Assembly (NCBI GenBank): GCA_019314185.1
Contig: JAFCZU010000005.1
Coordinates: forward strand, 1 to 29,004
Direction of reading: 5' to 3'
Source of the DNA: Deltaproteobacteria bacterium
GTDB taxonomy: Bacteria > Desulfobacterota > Desulfobacteria > Desulfobacterales > ETH-SRB1
DNA: 29,004 nt
Positions within the stretch are counted from its first letter, which is position 1. Every line of letters starts with the position of its first letter. Under the pieces are notes generated by a model, which saw only the letters and a list, made by a program, of their open reading frames with translations, ran no database searches and was not told where the DNA came from. Positions 9,112-17,762 of this stretch are shown piece by piece. Position numbers and translations under genes: made by a program.

Positions 9112-12100
9112 ATGGAAGAGGGAAAAATCAACGGCCTGGGTTATACATTTTCCGGAAAATGGATCAACAAACAGGAATACCATATTCTTGATGCCATCGG
9201 AGAAGACGGCCGCGGACCCGCTTTCAAAGTGGAGAAAACACAAAAACCGGATGAAATCTATGCCGTCAAAATGACCAGGCTCTCGCCTGACGATTCGGCC
9301 CCTCATCAAATCAAAATGATCGAGAAAAAGCTTGAAGCCCTTTCCACCATGAATTCCGATCATCTTGTCATCCCGTTGGACTGGTTCGTTGAAGAAACGG
9401 AATACGCCAAATTTTTCTGTGTGATCACAGACTATTTTGAAAAAGGCTCTATTGCGGACAAGTATAATTTTCACGCAGCCGACGGACATATCGTCAACGA
9501 TGTGGTGCCGGGAGAAGAGTTAAAAGGGCTGCTGCTTCAGATATGCGACGGGTTGGCTACTTTGCATGGCCATATGGACACGGACGGCAATTCCAATGCC
9601 ATTATTCATGGCGATTTGAAGCCTCAAGACCTTCTTATTGGTGATGACGGAAAGATAAAGCTTGCTGTCCCCGCCCTGATCGAATTTCACGGAAATGATC
9701 TATCGCCCGGTATGGACAATGACATTCTAATGGCACCGGTGTGGGTTGCTCCCGAACAAATCGTGAGGCATACCGGCAGCATTGGAACGTGGACGGATAT
9801 ATGGTCACTGGGCGTTATGATGTATCAATTCATGCGAGGAGAACACCCCTATAAGGGAAAAACCGTTGAAAACACGATAGCCAACATCACCATCGACGGT
9901 GTCAGCCGAAAGCGTATCGAAGGCCTTCCGGCAACACTGAACCGGATTCTGGACGGCTGCCTCAGAAAAAGTTGCGATCAGAGAATCCGCACGGTTGAAA
10001 AACTGGCAAGAGATATTCAAGAAGCCGAATTTGTAAAACGGTGCTCAAATGATCACATGAACGAATACAATGCCCTTGTCTGTGTGCATCCCGGATGTGG
10101 ATTGACGTTCGTGCAAGAGGATGATATAAATTGGGTGGTCCACAATAAGTGGCTTCGACACACGCCCCTTCCTCAATCCTTGGCAATTAACGAATCACAG
10201 CAATTCTATCTGAAGGTGACACCCTCGCGCCATCCTGATTATGAGAAGAAGTTAAAACGCACAGGGTTGATATTCAATGTGGTCTTCAAAGATTGTGAGA
10301 AGCCCCTCACAGTGGAGCTTTTGCCGGTTCCCCGTTTCGATGCTACCCCAGGATTAATAGAAGTAGAATTCGATCCCGAAAATCAGTTTGCCGATTTTCA
10401 GGTAAATCTCGAACTATTGAACAGTAAAGCTGTTATAGAAAAAATTGAGGCAAGCCTCGATGAACTTCCGACAGCAGATGTTCAAGTCAAAACCCCTGTT
10501 GAGCACATTACGCTGGACCGCGCAACCGGACCGGTGCCGGTTCAGATGTCGATTAACATCGAGCATCTCAAAGAAAACCAACCTTACAATCTGACATTGC
10601 TATTGTATCTGAAAAACCTGAAAAAGCCGCTTTTAGTCAATACCTATTTTTTGGACCACGAATTCAAACTGCAAATGATTAATCCTCCACGGCTGGTTGT
10701 TTTTCCCCAACGCGGTTCGATTCACATCAGGTTATATCAGCAAAACGATTCCGTGGGAAAATTCCTCAGCGTGATGAACGGGGGCGGAGGGAAATTGCGG
10801 ATAAGGGAAGTCGAGGCCGTCGCGGAAAGCTGTAGTGATTCGGAGGTCGATTTTTCCGCTGTCATCGAATTCGATCAAGTTGATCCCGACGACATTATCG
10901 ACGGCGGCAGCGGAAGTCCAATTGCTTTGAAATACACCATTCATCCGATAGATAATTGGCACACAAATCAGGACGGCGCAAATGATCAGGAACTAATCGA
11001 CATGAACTTTAACCTGATCTTCAAATATGACGTGTTCAGGGACAGCCGCTGGCATCCTAAAGAGCTTGTCCGGCATTTGACGATTACCCTTCTGCCTCAT
11101 GAAGAAGGCTATGTTTGCGCCATCGACTTTGGGACCACGAACAGTTATTGCGTTGCCTATCGGAGTGTAGCCGACCGGAGCAAACCTTTGGAGCTGGATC
11201 TTTACAACAATCCAAAGGATCGGGTTATCCCCAGTGTGATCCAATATTTTTTTAAAAATAAGGATATCGCAATTGGGAGGCAACCAAGTTACAACTTGAT
11301 CGCGGGCGAACCGAATGCTTTTTGCTCTTTAAAAAGTCAAGTTGGAAATCGGAAAAAATCTGAACTTGTTTTTTTGCCTGAGGGAGGGACCAAAAGAATT
11401 AAGGTTGAAAAAATGATTGCGGACTATTTAAAGCTTCTCATTTCCCAAGCCAGCGCGAAACTGGGTTTGACTTTTCCGGTCTATGTTTTTAGCCATCCCA
11501 GCAAATTAACGCTTCCCAAGGTCCAGGCATTCCGACGCATTCTGAAAACGGCAGGCATTGACAGGTCCAGGTATTCCCTGATTGACGAAGCCACAGCGGC
11601 AGCGCTGCATCATATTTACCAAAACCAAGGCGCCTATCGCTTGCTGGTGTACGATTTTGGGGGCGGAACTATTGATATTACTTACCTTCAGGTCATCCAT
11701 AATGAACTTAGCAACTTCATCAAAGTCGAGGTGTTGGATGTGGACGGCATGCAGGACTTCGGCGGTGATGATGTTACGAGGGAAATACGAAATATTGTGA
11801 TTGGGTCATTCGAAAAAAACGAAAATATGCCCTTACTCCCGCCGGAACCGGGGTGTCGAACCGTCACCGTTCATGAGCGGCAAGCTGGCTCCAATGCTCG
11901 AATCCTGATGGGTCGCTGTGAACAGATTAAAACAGATGAACTTTTTAGCCCGGAAAAAGAACAAAAAGAGGTGACTACCACTTTTCTACTCCAATATGAA
12001 AACCCTTTGAACGGCCTTATCGAAGAACGGCGGAGCGCCCCTGTTTCTATCAGGCGAAGCGAAATCCGGCGCTGTATTTTTACCCGGATCGAGGATAGCG

Positions 12101-12846
12101 TATCAATAATTCAAACCATGTTCGATCTTGATGACAACGACAGTGAAACAGAAAGTTCCCCCTGCCATATCCTCCTTTCAGGCAGATCTTCAAAAATCCC
12201 GCTGGTAAAGCAAATGTTTAAGGCTTTTAAAGACGGGAAGCACCCCATGTGGAGCGAGGAGGAGCAGGACGTGGTTTTCGTTGACGACCCGACCGTCACC
12301 TCGAAACTTCAGTACGATCGGCTTATATTTGCAGATCGGCCCAAAGCCGGTGTGGCATTGGGTGCGGCCCTGTATCGTTCCGAAGAAATAGCCGGGATCC
12401 AGACAGGTGAACAAAAAATCGACATCCGGAGCATATCTGGAAAGAATTGGTGGCGTATCGGTACGACCAAATCTGTCGGCGGCAGCAAAACAAGATTCGT
12501 GGAATGGATTGCCAGGAACAGAAGGTTTGTAAGTACGGAAGCGTTTGAAAAAAGTAAGGTTATTGATCCCCAAACATACGCCGCCGCTGAAAAAGAGTGG
12601 AACTTTAAATTTGATGATGACGGACGCATGTTGTGGAAGATCGTTGTCTATGAACATACGGGCCGTGACGATGAGCATAGCGATATAAAGTGCGTGGAGG
12701 TCGGTCGGTATGACGTTTCCAGGCCTGACTGCTGTGACGAAAAACACGTCCAAGGTATTATTAGGATGGCGATTACCAAGGATTTTGAGCTTCGGCTGCG
12801 GGTTCAAATTTACGGTGTGTGGATCGATGCAAAAAGGCATGGTTAA
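9112..12846 (+). CDS. Protein-kinase-like (probable pseudokinase) / beta-sandwich / Hsp70 fusion
   Basis: The protein has 1244 residues in four parts. Residues 20-300 are a Ser/Thr protein-kinase fold: glycine-rich loop GEDGRG, lysine K53 in YAVKM, catalytic-loop HGDLKPQD at 166-173, VAPEQ and DIWSLGVMMYQ. The metal-binding Asn is Asp173 and the DFG triplet is VPA (186-188), so phosphotransfer is probably lost. A possible zinc knuckle follows (C311, H315, C324, C329). About 335-660 look like Ig-type beta sandwiches. From 664 comes an Hsp70 ATPase domain: phosphate-1 loop DFGTTNS (672-678), EATAAAL, phosphate-2 loop DFGGGT (848-853) and adenosine loop SGRSSKIP (to 1030). The last 120 residues replace the usual substrate-binding domain with an unrelated segment. 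There is no signal peptide. The GrpE-like genes downstream support a genuine Hsp70 cycle. ATG 9112 has only a weak ribosome site. Confidence 0.88.
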   Translation: MEEGKINGLGYTFSGKWINKQEYHILDAIGEDGRGPAFKVEKTQKPDEIYAVKMTRLSPDDSAPHQIKMIEKKLEALSTMNSDHLVIPLDWFVEETEYAKFFCVITDYFEKGSIADKYNFHAADGHIVNDVVPGEELKGLLLQICDGLATLHGHMDTDGNSNAIIHGDLKPQDLLIGDDGKIKLAVPALIEFHGNDLSPGMDNDILMAPVWVAPEQIVRHTGSIGTWTDIWSLGVMMYQFMRGEHPYKGKTVENTIANITIDGVSRKRIEGLPATLNRILDGCLRKSCDQRIRTVEKLARDIQEAEFVKRCSNDHMNEYNALVCVHPGCGLTFVQEDDINWVVHNKWLRHTPLPQSLAINESQQFYLKVTPSRHPDYEKKLKRTGLIFNVVFKDCEKPLTVELLPVPRFDATPGLIEVEFDPENQFADFQVNLELLNSKAVIEKIEASLDELPTADVQVKTPVEHITLDRATGPVPVQMSINIEHLKENQPYNLTLLLYLKNLKKPLLVNTYFLDHEFKLQMINPPRLVVFPQRGSIHIRLYQQNDSVGKFLSVMNGGGGKLRIREVEAVAESCSDSEVDFSAVIEFDQVDPDDIIDGGSGSPIALKYTIHPIDNWHTNQDGANDQELIDMNFNLIFKYDVFRDSRWHPKELVRHLTITLLPHEEGYVCAIDFGTTNSYCVAYRSVADRSKPLELDLYNNPKDRVIPSVIQYFFKNKDIAIGRQPSYNLIAGEPNAFCSLKSQVGNRKKSELVFLPEGGTKRIKVEKMIADYLKLLISQASAKLGLTFPVYVFSHPSKLTLPKVQAFRRILKTAGIDRSRYSLIDEATAAALHHIYQNQGAYRLLVYDFGGGTIDITYLQVIHNELSNFIKVEVLDVDGMQDFGGDDVTREIRNIVIGSFEKNENMPLLPPEPGCRTVTVHERQAGSNARILMGRCEQIKTDELFSPEKEQKEVTTTFLLQYENPLNGLIEERRSAPVSIRRSEIRRCIFTRIEDSVSIIQTMFDLDDNDSETESSPCHILLSGRSSKIPLVKQMFKAFKDGKHPMWSEEEQDVVFVDDPTVTSKLQYDRLIFADRPKAGVALGAALYRSEEIAGIQTGEQKIDIRSISGKNWWRIGTTKSVGGSKTRFVEWIARNRRFVSTEAFEKSKVIDPQTYAAAEKEWNFKFDDDGRMLWKIVVYEHTGRDDEHSDIKCVEVGRYDVSRPDCCDEKHVQGIIRMAITKDFELRLRVQIYGVWIDAKRHG

Positions 12847-13921
12847 TTATTATCGCCCGTCAGCGGTTTTGGATTTAACTGGCGAAGAGATGGCAGTTTA
12901 TACTGATGGTGGCAGTGAATACGACCAGACCGCTTCTGTCCCGTTTCATGTCATCCTGAAACCGGAATCAAACGGCAAAGAGAGCCAGGAGCATCGACAG
13001 TTTTACGAAAATCAGCTTGAAGAGGATGAGACGTTTAGTTTGCATCAATTCCACCATATCATGCCGCTTATTGCCGGGGAGAATGAACTGCTTGAAACGA
13101 TCTGGCGATTCTTTTTTAAGAAAAATAATCAAATTTTCAGCCGATTGCGGCTGTCAATGCCCATAGTATGTCTTGTTCCCATGGCATGGGAACCGCAAGC
13201 AAGCCAGGCTATTATCCGCGCCCTCGCAATGGTTTTGCCCGGCTGTGTCGTGGAAGTGTGCACGGAGGCGTTCGCATTGTTTTTCAGAAAACTGTTTGCT
13301 TCACAAAGGCTGATACAGATCATCGATCTGCCTGAAACAGACTCGATAGCCGTTACCATCAAAACGTCGTCCGACACAGGAAGCGCTTTCCGATTTTCCG
13401 TCACCAAGAGACCCAACAGATTGGAGACCAGACTGGTTGGATGGCAGGCATTATCAGATACCGACCCTCTCGATTTGCCCAACCATTCGCAGCACACCCC
13501 TGCCGCTTCAGGTTATTTCTACTTTCAGGAGTATATGAATCGGCGAGACATGCCACGGGTGGATTTCAACATGGAGACAACACTGGGCCTGATTGCCGGC
13601 GAGAATGATTTTTTTCCGCTTTTGGGTCCTTCGGATCCGCCTGGCAAAAGCATGGTACAGGTATTTGACATACTCGATGACGCCCGACATGTTGACGTTC
13701 CTTTGGCTTGCTGGTTCAAAGATAAGGGGCGTTTTTTTCCGATGGCAAGGTTTACTGCCTCCCTGGATGAAAACGGGATCAACCGGCAGAACCCCTGTAA
13801 CTTGCAACTCAATATCCAAAAAGTGGATTATGGCCTGGCAAAGTCTCGGTTTGCAGTGGTAAACCAAGGCCCTGTAGTTGCTCATGTGGTTGAGTTCCCT
13901 TTGCCGAGACTTTACCATTGA
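12827..13921 (+). CDS. Degenerate actin/Hsp70-fold-like protein
   Basis: The protein has about 364 residues and overlaps the end of the Hsp70 fusion by 20 bases. ATG 12839 is an equally possible start; the upstream frame to 12710 would overlap by 137 bases and is unlikely. No family is obvious by motif. However, the order of segments mirrors an Hsp70/actin ATPase domain: AVLDLTGEEMAVYTDGG in the place of phosphate loop 1, a VCLVPMAWEPQASQ helix as in the VPA.F..RQ region, VVEVCTEAFALFF as in the INEPTAAAL helix, and IQIIDLPETDSIAVTI in the place of phosphate loop 2. The glycines that bind phosphate are missing. I infer a catalytically dead actin-like subunit that partners the preceding Hsp70. 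The fold assignment needs a structure prediction. Confidence 0.6.
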   Translation: MQKGMVNYYRPSAVLDLTGEEMAVYTDGGSEYDQTASVPFHVILKPESNGKESQEHRQFYENQLEEDETFSLHQFHHIMPLIAGENELLETIWRFFFKKNNQIFSRLRLSMPIVCLVPMAWEPQASQAIIRALAMVLPGCVVEVCTEAFALFFRKLFASQRLIQIIDLPETDSIAVTIKTSSDTGSAFRFSVTKRPNRLETRLVGWQALSDTDPLDLPNHSQHTPAASGYFYFQEYMNRRDMPRVDFNMETTLGLIAGENDFFPLLGPSDPPGKSMVQVFDILDDARHVDVPLACWFKDKGRFFPMARFTASLDENGINRQNPCNLQLNIQKVDYGLAKSRFAVVNQGPVVAHVVEFPLPRLYH

Positions 13922-13937
13922 ACCGAGGACAAATTCA

Positions 13938-14864
13938 GTGAAGCTTTATGATCAAGCATTAAAAAGCCCGAGAAAATCCATGAGGCATAAACGAATCAAT
14001 TTTTTGTTACCGTTACTGTTAACGATCGTTATAGGCCTTTTTTTTCTATTGTACCTATTCAAATCCACAGAAAAAGGCAAGTTGCTTACCACTGAAATTG
14101 TTAAGAAAGAAAACATTAAAATTGAGGGCACTGCCCTTGCGACAAAATTAGACACTTTGTCCGAAAGCATTACAAGCTCTGAAATAGAAAGCTTGAAGGG
14201 CAAGGTTTCTGAATTTTCCCAAAATGGCGGTACGACACCATTTTTAAATGTGCGACTACTTTTAGGAGTAGTAATCATTTTAGAAGTAATGTTTCTTTTT
14301 ATTATCCTTCAGATTTTTTTCGCCTTCCGAAAACATGAAAGGAATAGCAGGAAGAATCTATCACGATACCGTGATGATATAATCAAAAAGGTTTCTGAAG
14401 AATTGAACCTGCGTATACCTTCTAATATATATTCTGTATTGAGAGATTCAGAGACACAGTTTGAAAACCTTAGATCCATCCTGGATTCAGTTGGAGACAC
14501 TTCAACTGGTAACCAGAAAATTGAATCACTATTGGAAAACCAGAAGATAATGATGGATGCATTAAAACAAGATATTAATAGGTTGGACAAAAAAACAGAG
14601 CAGCTCCGTCAGACTTTAGTTATTGGCGAAAAAGAAGACCCAGCGGTTATGACAGTATTGGAAAGAGTGGAGGAAGTCAGGAAGGGAGTCTTATCTCTTC
14701 AAGAGAAAGTATCCCCCGGAAATGCATTGTTTCCGCAGGGGAAATCAAATCGAACCGTTTCCGAAAACGCCAAAGCCAGCAGCCGACAAAGAAACGGGCC
14801 GCTTCCAAAGACAGAAGAAAAAGAAGATCCGATGAAAATTAAGTTTAATTTGGATGATCTGTAG
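13938..14864 (+). CDS. Two-helix membrane protein with cytoplasmic coiled coil
   Basis: The protein has about 308 residues and no recognised family. GTG 13938 is chosen because GAGGA (13925-13929) lies 8 bases upstream; the longer frame from 13878 would overlap the preceding gene. A basic N terminus is followed by one membrane helix (about 23-42, INFLLPLLLTIVIGLFFLLY). A short loop of some 65 residues would be periplasmic. A second helix (VVIILEVMFLFIILQIFFAF) follows, then a basic stop-transfer segment and about 150 residues of charged, heptad-like sequence. The C terminus is Lys- and Glu-rich. The topology suits a membrane anchor that links the inner membrane to cytoplasmic partners such as the adjacent GrpE-like coiled-coil protein. 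This role is inferred. Confidence 0.7.
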   Translation: MKLYDQALKSPRKSMRHKRINFLLPLLLTIVIGLFFLLYLFKSTEKGKLLTTEIVKKENIKIEGTALATKLDTLSESITSSEIESLKGKVSEFSQNGGTTPFLNVRLLLGVVIILEVMFLFIILQIFFAFRKHERNSRKNLSRYRDDIIKKVSEELNLRIPSNIYSVLRDSETQFENLRSILDSVGDTSTGNQKIESLLENQKIMMDALKQDINRLDKKTEQLRQTLVIGEKEDPAVMTVLERVEEVRKGVLSLQEKVSPGNALFPQGKSNRTVSENAKASSRQRNGPLPKTEEKEDPMKIKFNLDDL

Positions 14865-14865
14865 C

Positions 14866-16307
14866 CGATAAATTAGCATGGCATTATTTTTATAATTAGA
14901 GAATTTTGATAGCATACAATGGATCACAAAGAAAATAACAGGTTCTGTGTTTCTCCTAAAAAGGAAGAACTAGGAAAATCTATCCTCCCCGACATGCTCC
15001 AAAAAAATGATATCTATAAGAACTTCGAAGCACTTCAATCACAGTTTGGGGACCTCTATGAATCGATAAACAACAAAAAGGATGGCTTGAAGGAAAGACT
15101 AGACAATCTATGGAAGTTGGTCAGTCCGGAACTTGATCTTTTACGACCTTTAAGAGAGGATTCTTATCTCAAGAAGGATTTCGCCGAAGAGTTTGAAAAA
15201 AGGATAAATAAAATTACTTTCTCTATCGAGTCTTTTGAAAAGCAACATAGTACTTTTATAGAAGATATAAAAAAAATTAAAGATCATTTCAAGGCGCTCA
15301 GCAATAGAATAGATGCTGCTGAAAATATAAACGAAAAGATAAATGAATTTTTATCCAAGACCCGCCCGCCGCAAGAAGACTTTTTGCAATCGGTTTGGCC
15401 ATCGGTTGAGTTTAAGGTTAAGACCCTCGAAAAGCTGATATTGGATCATTACAATGAGAAACGAGATAAACAGTTACTAGAGCTTAATGAGCTGCTACAG
15501 ATTCTTGACGGAATCCAGCAAATTCTGAATCAAGAAAGCAACAGGCTGCTTCCGGAAGACAGAAGCAAAAAGGAATACGAAGATATGGCCAACCTATTTA
15601 CACCGCTTTTCCAAGACATTCAGCCGATATATAAACGAATATATTCGGATCCCGATACGTTTTTGAAAAAATACCTATCCGACCTTGAGACTTCTAAGGT
15701 GAACAACCATCTCAAGAGCTTTGAGATTCTTTCAGGAAAATCCTTGAGCAGCGACACGGAAATACCGGACCCCGACAGGTTCTACCGTGAGGTCGCAGAT
15801 AATTATCTTAACGAGGTCAAAAAATGGTACCTTGAAAAAATGCATAATTTTTCGTCTCAAGCCTATTCGTCTTTGGATGAACTGCGGCTCGATCTGGAAA
15901 AGTTTGTCGCTCACTCGGTTTTTCATTTTTTGGATTCGACCTTTCACGATATATTTCAATGGCATGAAAAATTGCAATCCAATGGCAGAGGATTTGACAG
16001 GCATCACCTTGAGCAGGTCCGATCCCGCATGCTGGAGCTTTGCGGCATCCAGACCATCGAACCCGAAGTATATAAGTCGAAGTTCGACCCGGGTGTTCAT
16101 TATGAATCCGACAAGGGACGTGACACACGGTATTCTGATCGCATCATTTTAAAAGTACAGGAGCCAGGGTATGAAATTAGCTGGACAGGAAAAGTGATCA
16201 AAAAATGCGGCGTTAAAGTAAATTATAATTCACCCATGTAGCTGTTTGCTTTGCGGAAGTAGACTTTTCAAATCCTGCATGCCTTATGACCACCGACAGT
16301 AAATCTT
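14866..16307. repeat. Tandem duplication, unit 1
   Basis: This is the first copy of a roughly 1.4-kb direct duplication that includes a non-coding leader (AATTAGCA...TTTATAATTAGAG...), a start region encoding M-x-HKENNR, a GrpE-like gene and a conserved 3' flank (GGAAGTAGAC). The second copy starts near 16321. Within the gene, 15901-15949 is identical base for base to 17342-17390, whereas the N-terminal coding parts differ. That pattern suggests gene conversion or selection on the 3' half. Boundaries were estimated by eye. Confidence 0.75.
14919..16241 (+). CDS. Coiled-coil protein with C-terminal GrpE-like domain (copy 1)
   Basis: The protein has 440 residues. Residues 1-180 are highly charged and predicted coiled coil. 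The last 130 resemble GrpE, the nucleotide-exchange factor of Hsp70: a helical segment like the GrpE four-helix bundle (FHFLDSTFHDIFQWHEKL ... VRSRMLELCGIQTIEPE), then the hallmark FDPGVH at 389-394. A beta-rich end follows with a GY-turn and alternating valines (ILKVQEPGYEI ... VIKKCGVKVNYN), matching GrpE's FDPxxH ... V.. GY.. ..V.V pattern. It is over twice the length of a housekeeping GrpE because of its N-terminal extension. There is no membrane segment. Its location after an Hsp70 fusion supports a dedicated exchange-factor role. The GrpE call rests on motif order, not on a search. Confidence 0.75.
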   Translation: MDHKENNRFCVSPKKEELGKSILPDMLQKNDIYKNFEALQSQFGDLYESINNKKDGLKERLDNLWKLVSPELDLLRPLREDSYLKKDFAEEFEKRINKITFSIESFEKQHSTFIEDIKKIKDHFKALSNRIDAAENINEKINEFLSKTRPPQEDFLQSVWPSVEFKVKTLEKLILDHYNEKRDKQLLELNELLQILDGIQQILNQESNRLLPEDRSKKEYEDMANLFTPLFQDIQPIYKRIYSDPDTFLKKYLSDLETSKVNNHLKSFEILSGKSLSSDTEIPDPDRFYREVADNYLNEVKKWYLEKMHNFSSQAYSSLDELRLDLEKFVAHSVFHFLDSTFHDIFQWHEKLQSNGRGFDRHHLEQVRSRMLELCGIQTIEPEVYKSKFDPGVHYESDKGRDTRYSDRIILKVQEPGYEISWTGKVIKKCGVKVNYNSPM

Positions 16308-16311
16308 GATG

Positions 16312-16330
16312 AATTGTATCCGGTACAATT
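16312..16330. promoter_or_regulatory. Palindrome between the duplicated units
   Basis: AATTGTA at 16312-16318 and TACAATT at 16324-16330 form a perfect 7-bp inverted repeat with a 5-bp centre. It lies at the junction of the two duplication units, just upstream of the second leader, and is not conserved before copy 1. It could be an operator or the trace of the recombination joint. No regulator can be assigned. Confidence 0.25.
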
Positions 16331-16376
16331 AGCAAGGCGTTATCTTTATAATTAGAGGATTTTGATAGCATATACA

Positions 16377-16793
16377 ATGGGTCATAAAGAAAATAACAGA
16401 CAATCTCCTGATTATCAAAACCAGGGCGACCCCTCCAACCTGGCAAAAATAGGCATCAGGTCTCTTGTTGTCGAAAAAAAGGGACGCCAATTCATTTTCA
16501 AATGGGAAGCCGAGCCGGAGATGATTGGTCGTGTATTGAAATTTTATTTTCCGGAGATAAGCCAAAAGCCGCAATATATTTCAATAGAAAAATATGGCAA
16601 AACAATATTCACGCCTGAGGAAAACATTTCGTTGGACCAATTATACACGATGAACATTAAACTTCAGAGAAAACGAGGTGGGCGCGAAGAGATATTTTTT
16701 AGAGAAACGATTAACCTCAGAGTATCGGACAGTTTCCGTTTCACTTCTGAAGAGGAAAAACCAGCAAAATCTTTCCCCGCCGACATGACTTAA
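16377..16793 (+). pseudogene. Beta-rich N-terminal part of the second GrpE-like copy, split off by a stop
   Basis: The product has 138 residues. It starts MGHKENNR, matching MDHKENNR of copy 1, followed by about 100 beta-rich residues (Ig-like or fibronectin-like alternation of IFKWEAEPEM, VLKFYFP, KTIFTPEENISL) that copy 1 lacks. It ends EEEKPAKSFPADMT where copy 1 reads KKEELGKSILPDML and continues. The TAA at 16791-16793 thus falls inside the homologous region. Beyond it the same frame stays open and coding-like (GKIERLVSKIPDVD) to 16847, where homology jumps frame. I read this as the front of a once longer gene; it may still make a stable small protein. ATG 16377 is chosen because of the paralogous start. 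The alternative TTG 16362 has AGAGGA just upstream, but too close. Confidence 0.55.
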
Positions 16794-16794
16794 T

Positions 16795-17682
16795 ATGATA
16801 CCCATGGGAAAATCGAAAGGCTTGTATCAAAGATCCCAGATGTCGATTAAGATTAAGGCTCGTAGCCTCAAAAAGAAGATTCTGAATCATTACAACATGG
16901 CACGAAATAGACAGTTCCTCAAGATCAAGGAATTAGGACCGATTGTTGATGGAATCAAACAAATTATAAATCAAGAAAGCAACAACCTGGTTCCGAAAGA
17001 TAGTATCAAAGAGGTAGTCGAATATACCGAAAACTTCTTTAAGCCGCTTTTCCTCGACTTTGAGCAGATTTATAAACGAATATATTCGGACCCTGATACG
17101 TTTTTAAAAGAGGACATATCTGCCCTTGAGGCTTCCAGTGTATACAGCCATATCGAGAGCCTTAAGATTCTTTCAGATGAATCCTTGAGCGGCGATTTGG
17201 AACTGCCGGACCTCGATGTATTTTACCGCGAGGCCGAAGATAAGTATCTTAAGGAGGTCGAAGACCGGTTCCTTGAAAAGATTGATCGTTTTTCGTCTCA
17301 AGCCTATTCGTCTTTGGATGAACTGCGGCCCGATCTGGAAGAGTTTGTCGCTCACTCGGTTTTTCATTTTTTGGATTCGACCTTTCACGAGATATTTGAA
17401 TGGCATGAAAAATTGCAATCCGAGGGCAGGGGATTTGACAGGCATCACCTTGAGCAGGTCAGATCCCGCATGCTGGAGCTTTGCGGTATCCAGACCATCG
17501 AACTCGAAGTATATAAGTCAAAGTTCGACCCGGATGTTCATAAAGAACTCGACCAGGGGAATGAAGCACAGTATTCTGATCACGTCATTTTAAAAATAGT
17601 GGAGACGGGTTATAAAATTGAGTGGACCGGAAAGGTGCTCAGAAAGTGTGGCGTTAAAGTAAATTATAATACAACAGTGTAA
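16795..17682 (+). CDS. GrpE-like protein (copy 2, truncated N terminus)
   Basis: The protein has about 295 residues. From residue 22 on it aligns with residues 165-440 of copy 1, keeping the helical part (FHFLDSTFHEIFEWHEKL), FDPDVH at 244-249, and the closing GYKIEWTGKVLRKCGVKV segment typical of a GrpE head. The first 20 residues (MIPMGKSKGL...) look like an out-of-frame artefact. Near 16845-16850 a 2-base loss relative to copy 1 shifts the frame, and the upstream piece ends in a stop at 16791. Translation could restart at ATG 16795 or 16804 by coupling, as the stop and start are one base apart, but no ribosome site is evident. The GrpE-like domain itself is complete, so the protein may still be functional as an exchange factor. 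Confidence 0.7.
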   Translation: MIPMGKSKGLYQRSQMSIKIKARSLKKKILNHYNMARNRQFLKIKELGPIVDGIKQIINQESNNLVPKDSIKEVVEYTENFFKPLFLDFEQIYKRIYSDPDTFLKEDISALEASSVYSHIESLKILSDESLSGDLELPDLDVFYREAEDKYLKEVEDRFLEKIDRFSSQAYSSLDELRPDLEEFVAHSVFHFLDSTFHEIFEWHEKLQSEGRGFDRHHLEQVRSRMLELCGIQTIELEVYKSKFDPDVHKELDQGNEAQYSDHVILKIVETGYKIEWTGKVLRKCGVKVNYNTTV

Positions 17683-17762
17683 TCATTTGCTTTGTGGAAG
17701 TAGACAGTAAATCTATTTAAAAGCTTTGTTTAACAGGGCAGTGGCTATATCCGAGACAGAGA

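Larger units (their letters stand above)
16321..17715. repeat. Tandem duplication, unit 2
   Basis: This is the second copy of the unit that starts at 14866. The leader is closely similar (CGGTACAATTAGCAAGGCG against CGATAAATTAGCATGGCA), the start again encodes M-x-HKENNR, and the 3' flank again reads GGAAGTAGAC. Copy 1 carries about 31 extra bases after GTAGAC before the shared AGTAAATCT. The coding content of the first third differs from copy 1: a beta-rich domain replaces the coiled coil. Confidence 0.75.

Noticed and set aside
12710..12826. Upstream extension of the actin-fold-like gene
   Set aside because: It would overlap the Hsp70 fusion by over 130 bases and translates to sequence unlike the rest; starts at 12827 or 12839 are more natural.
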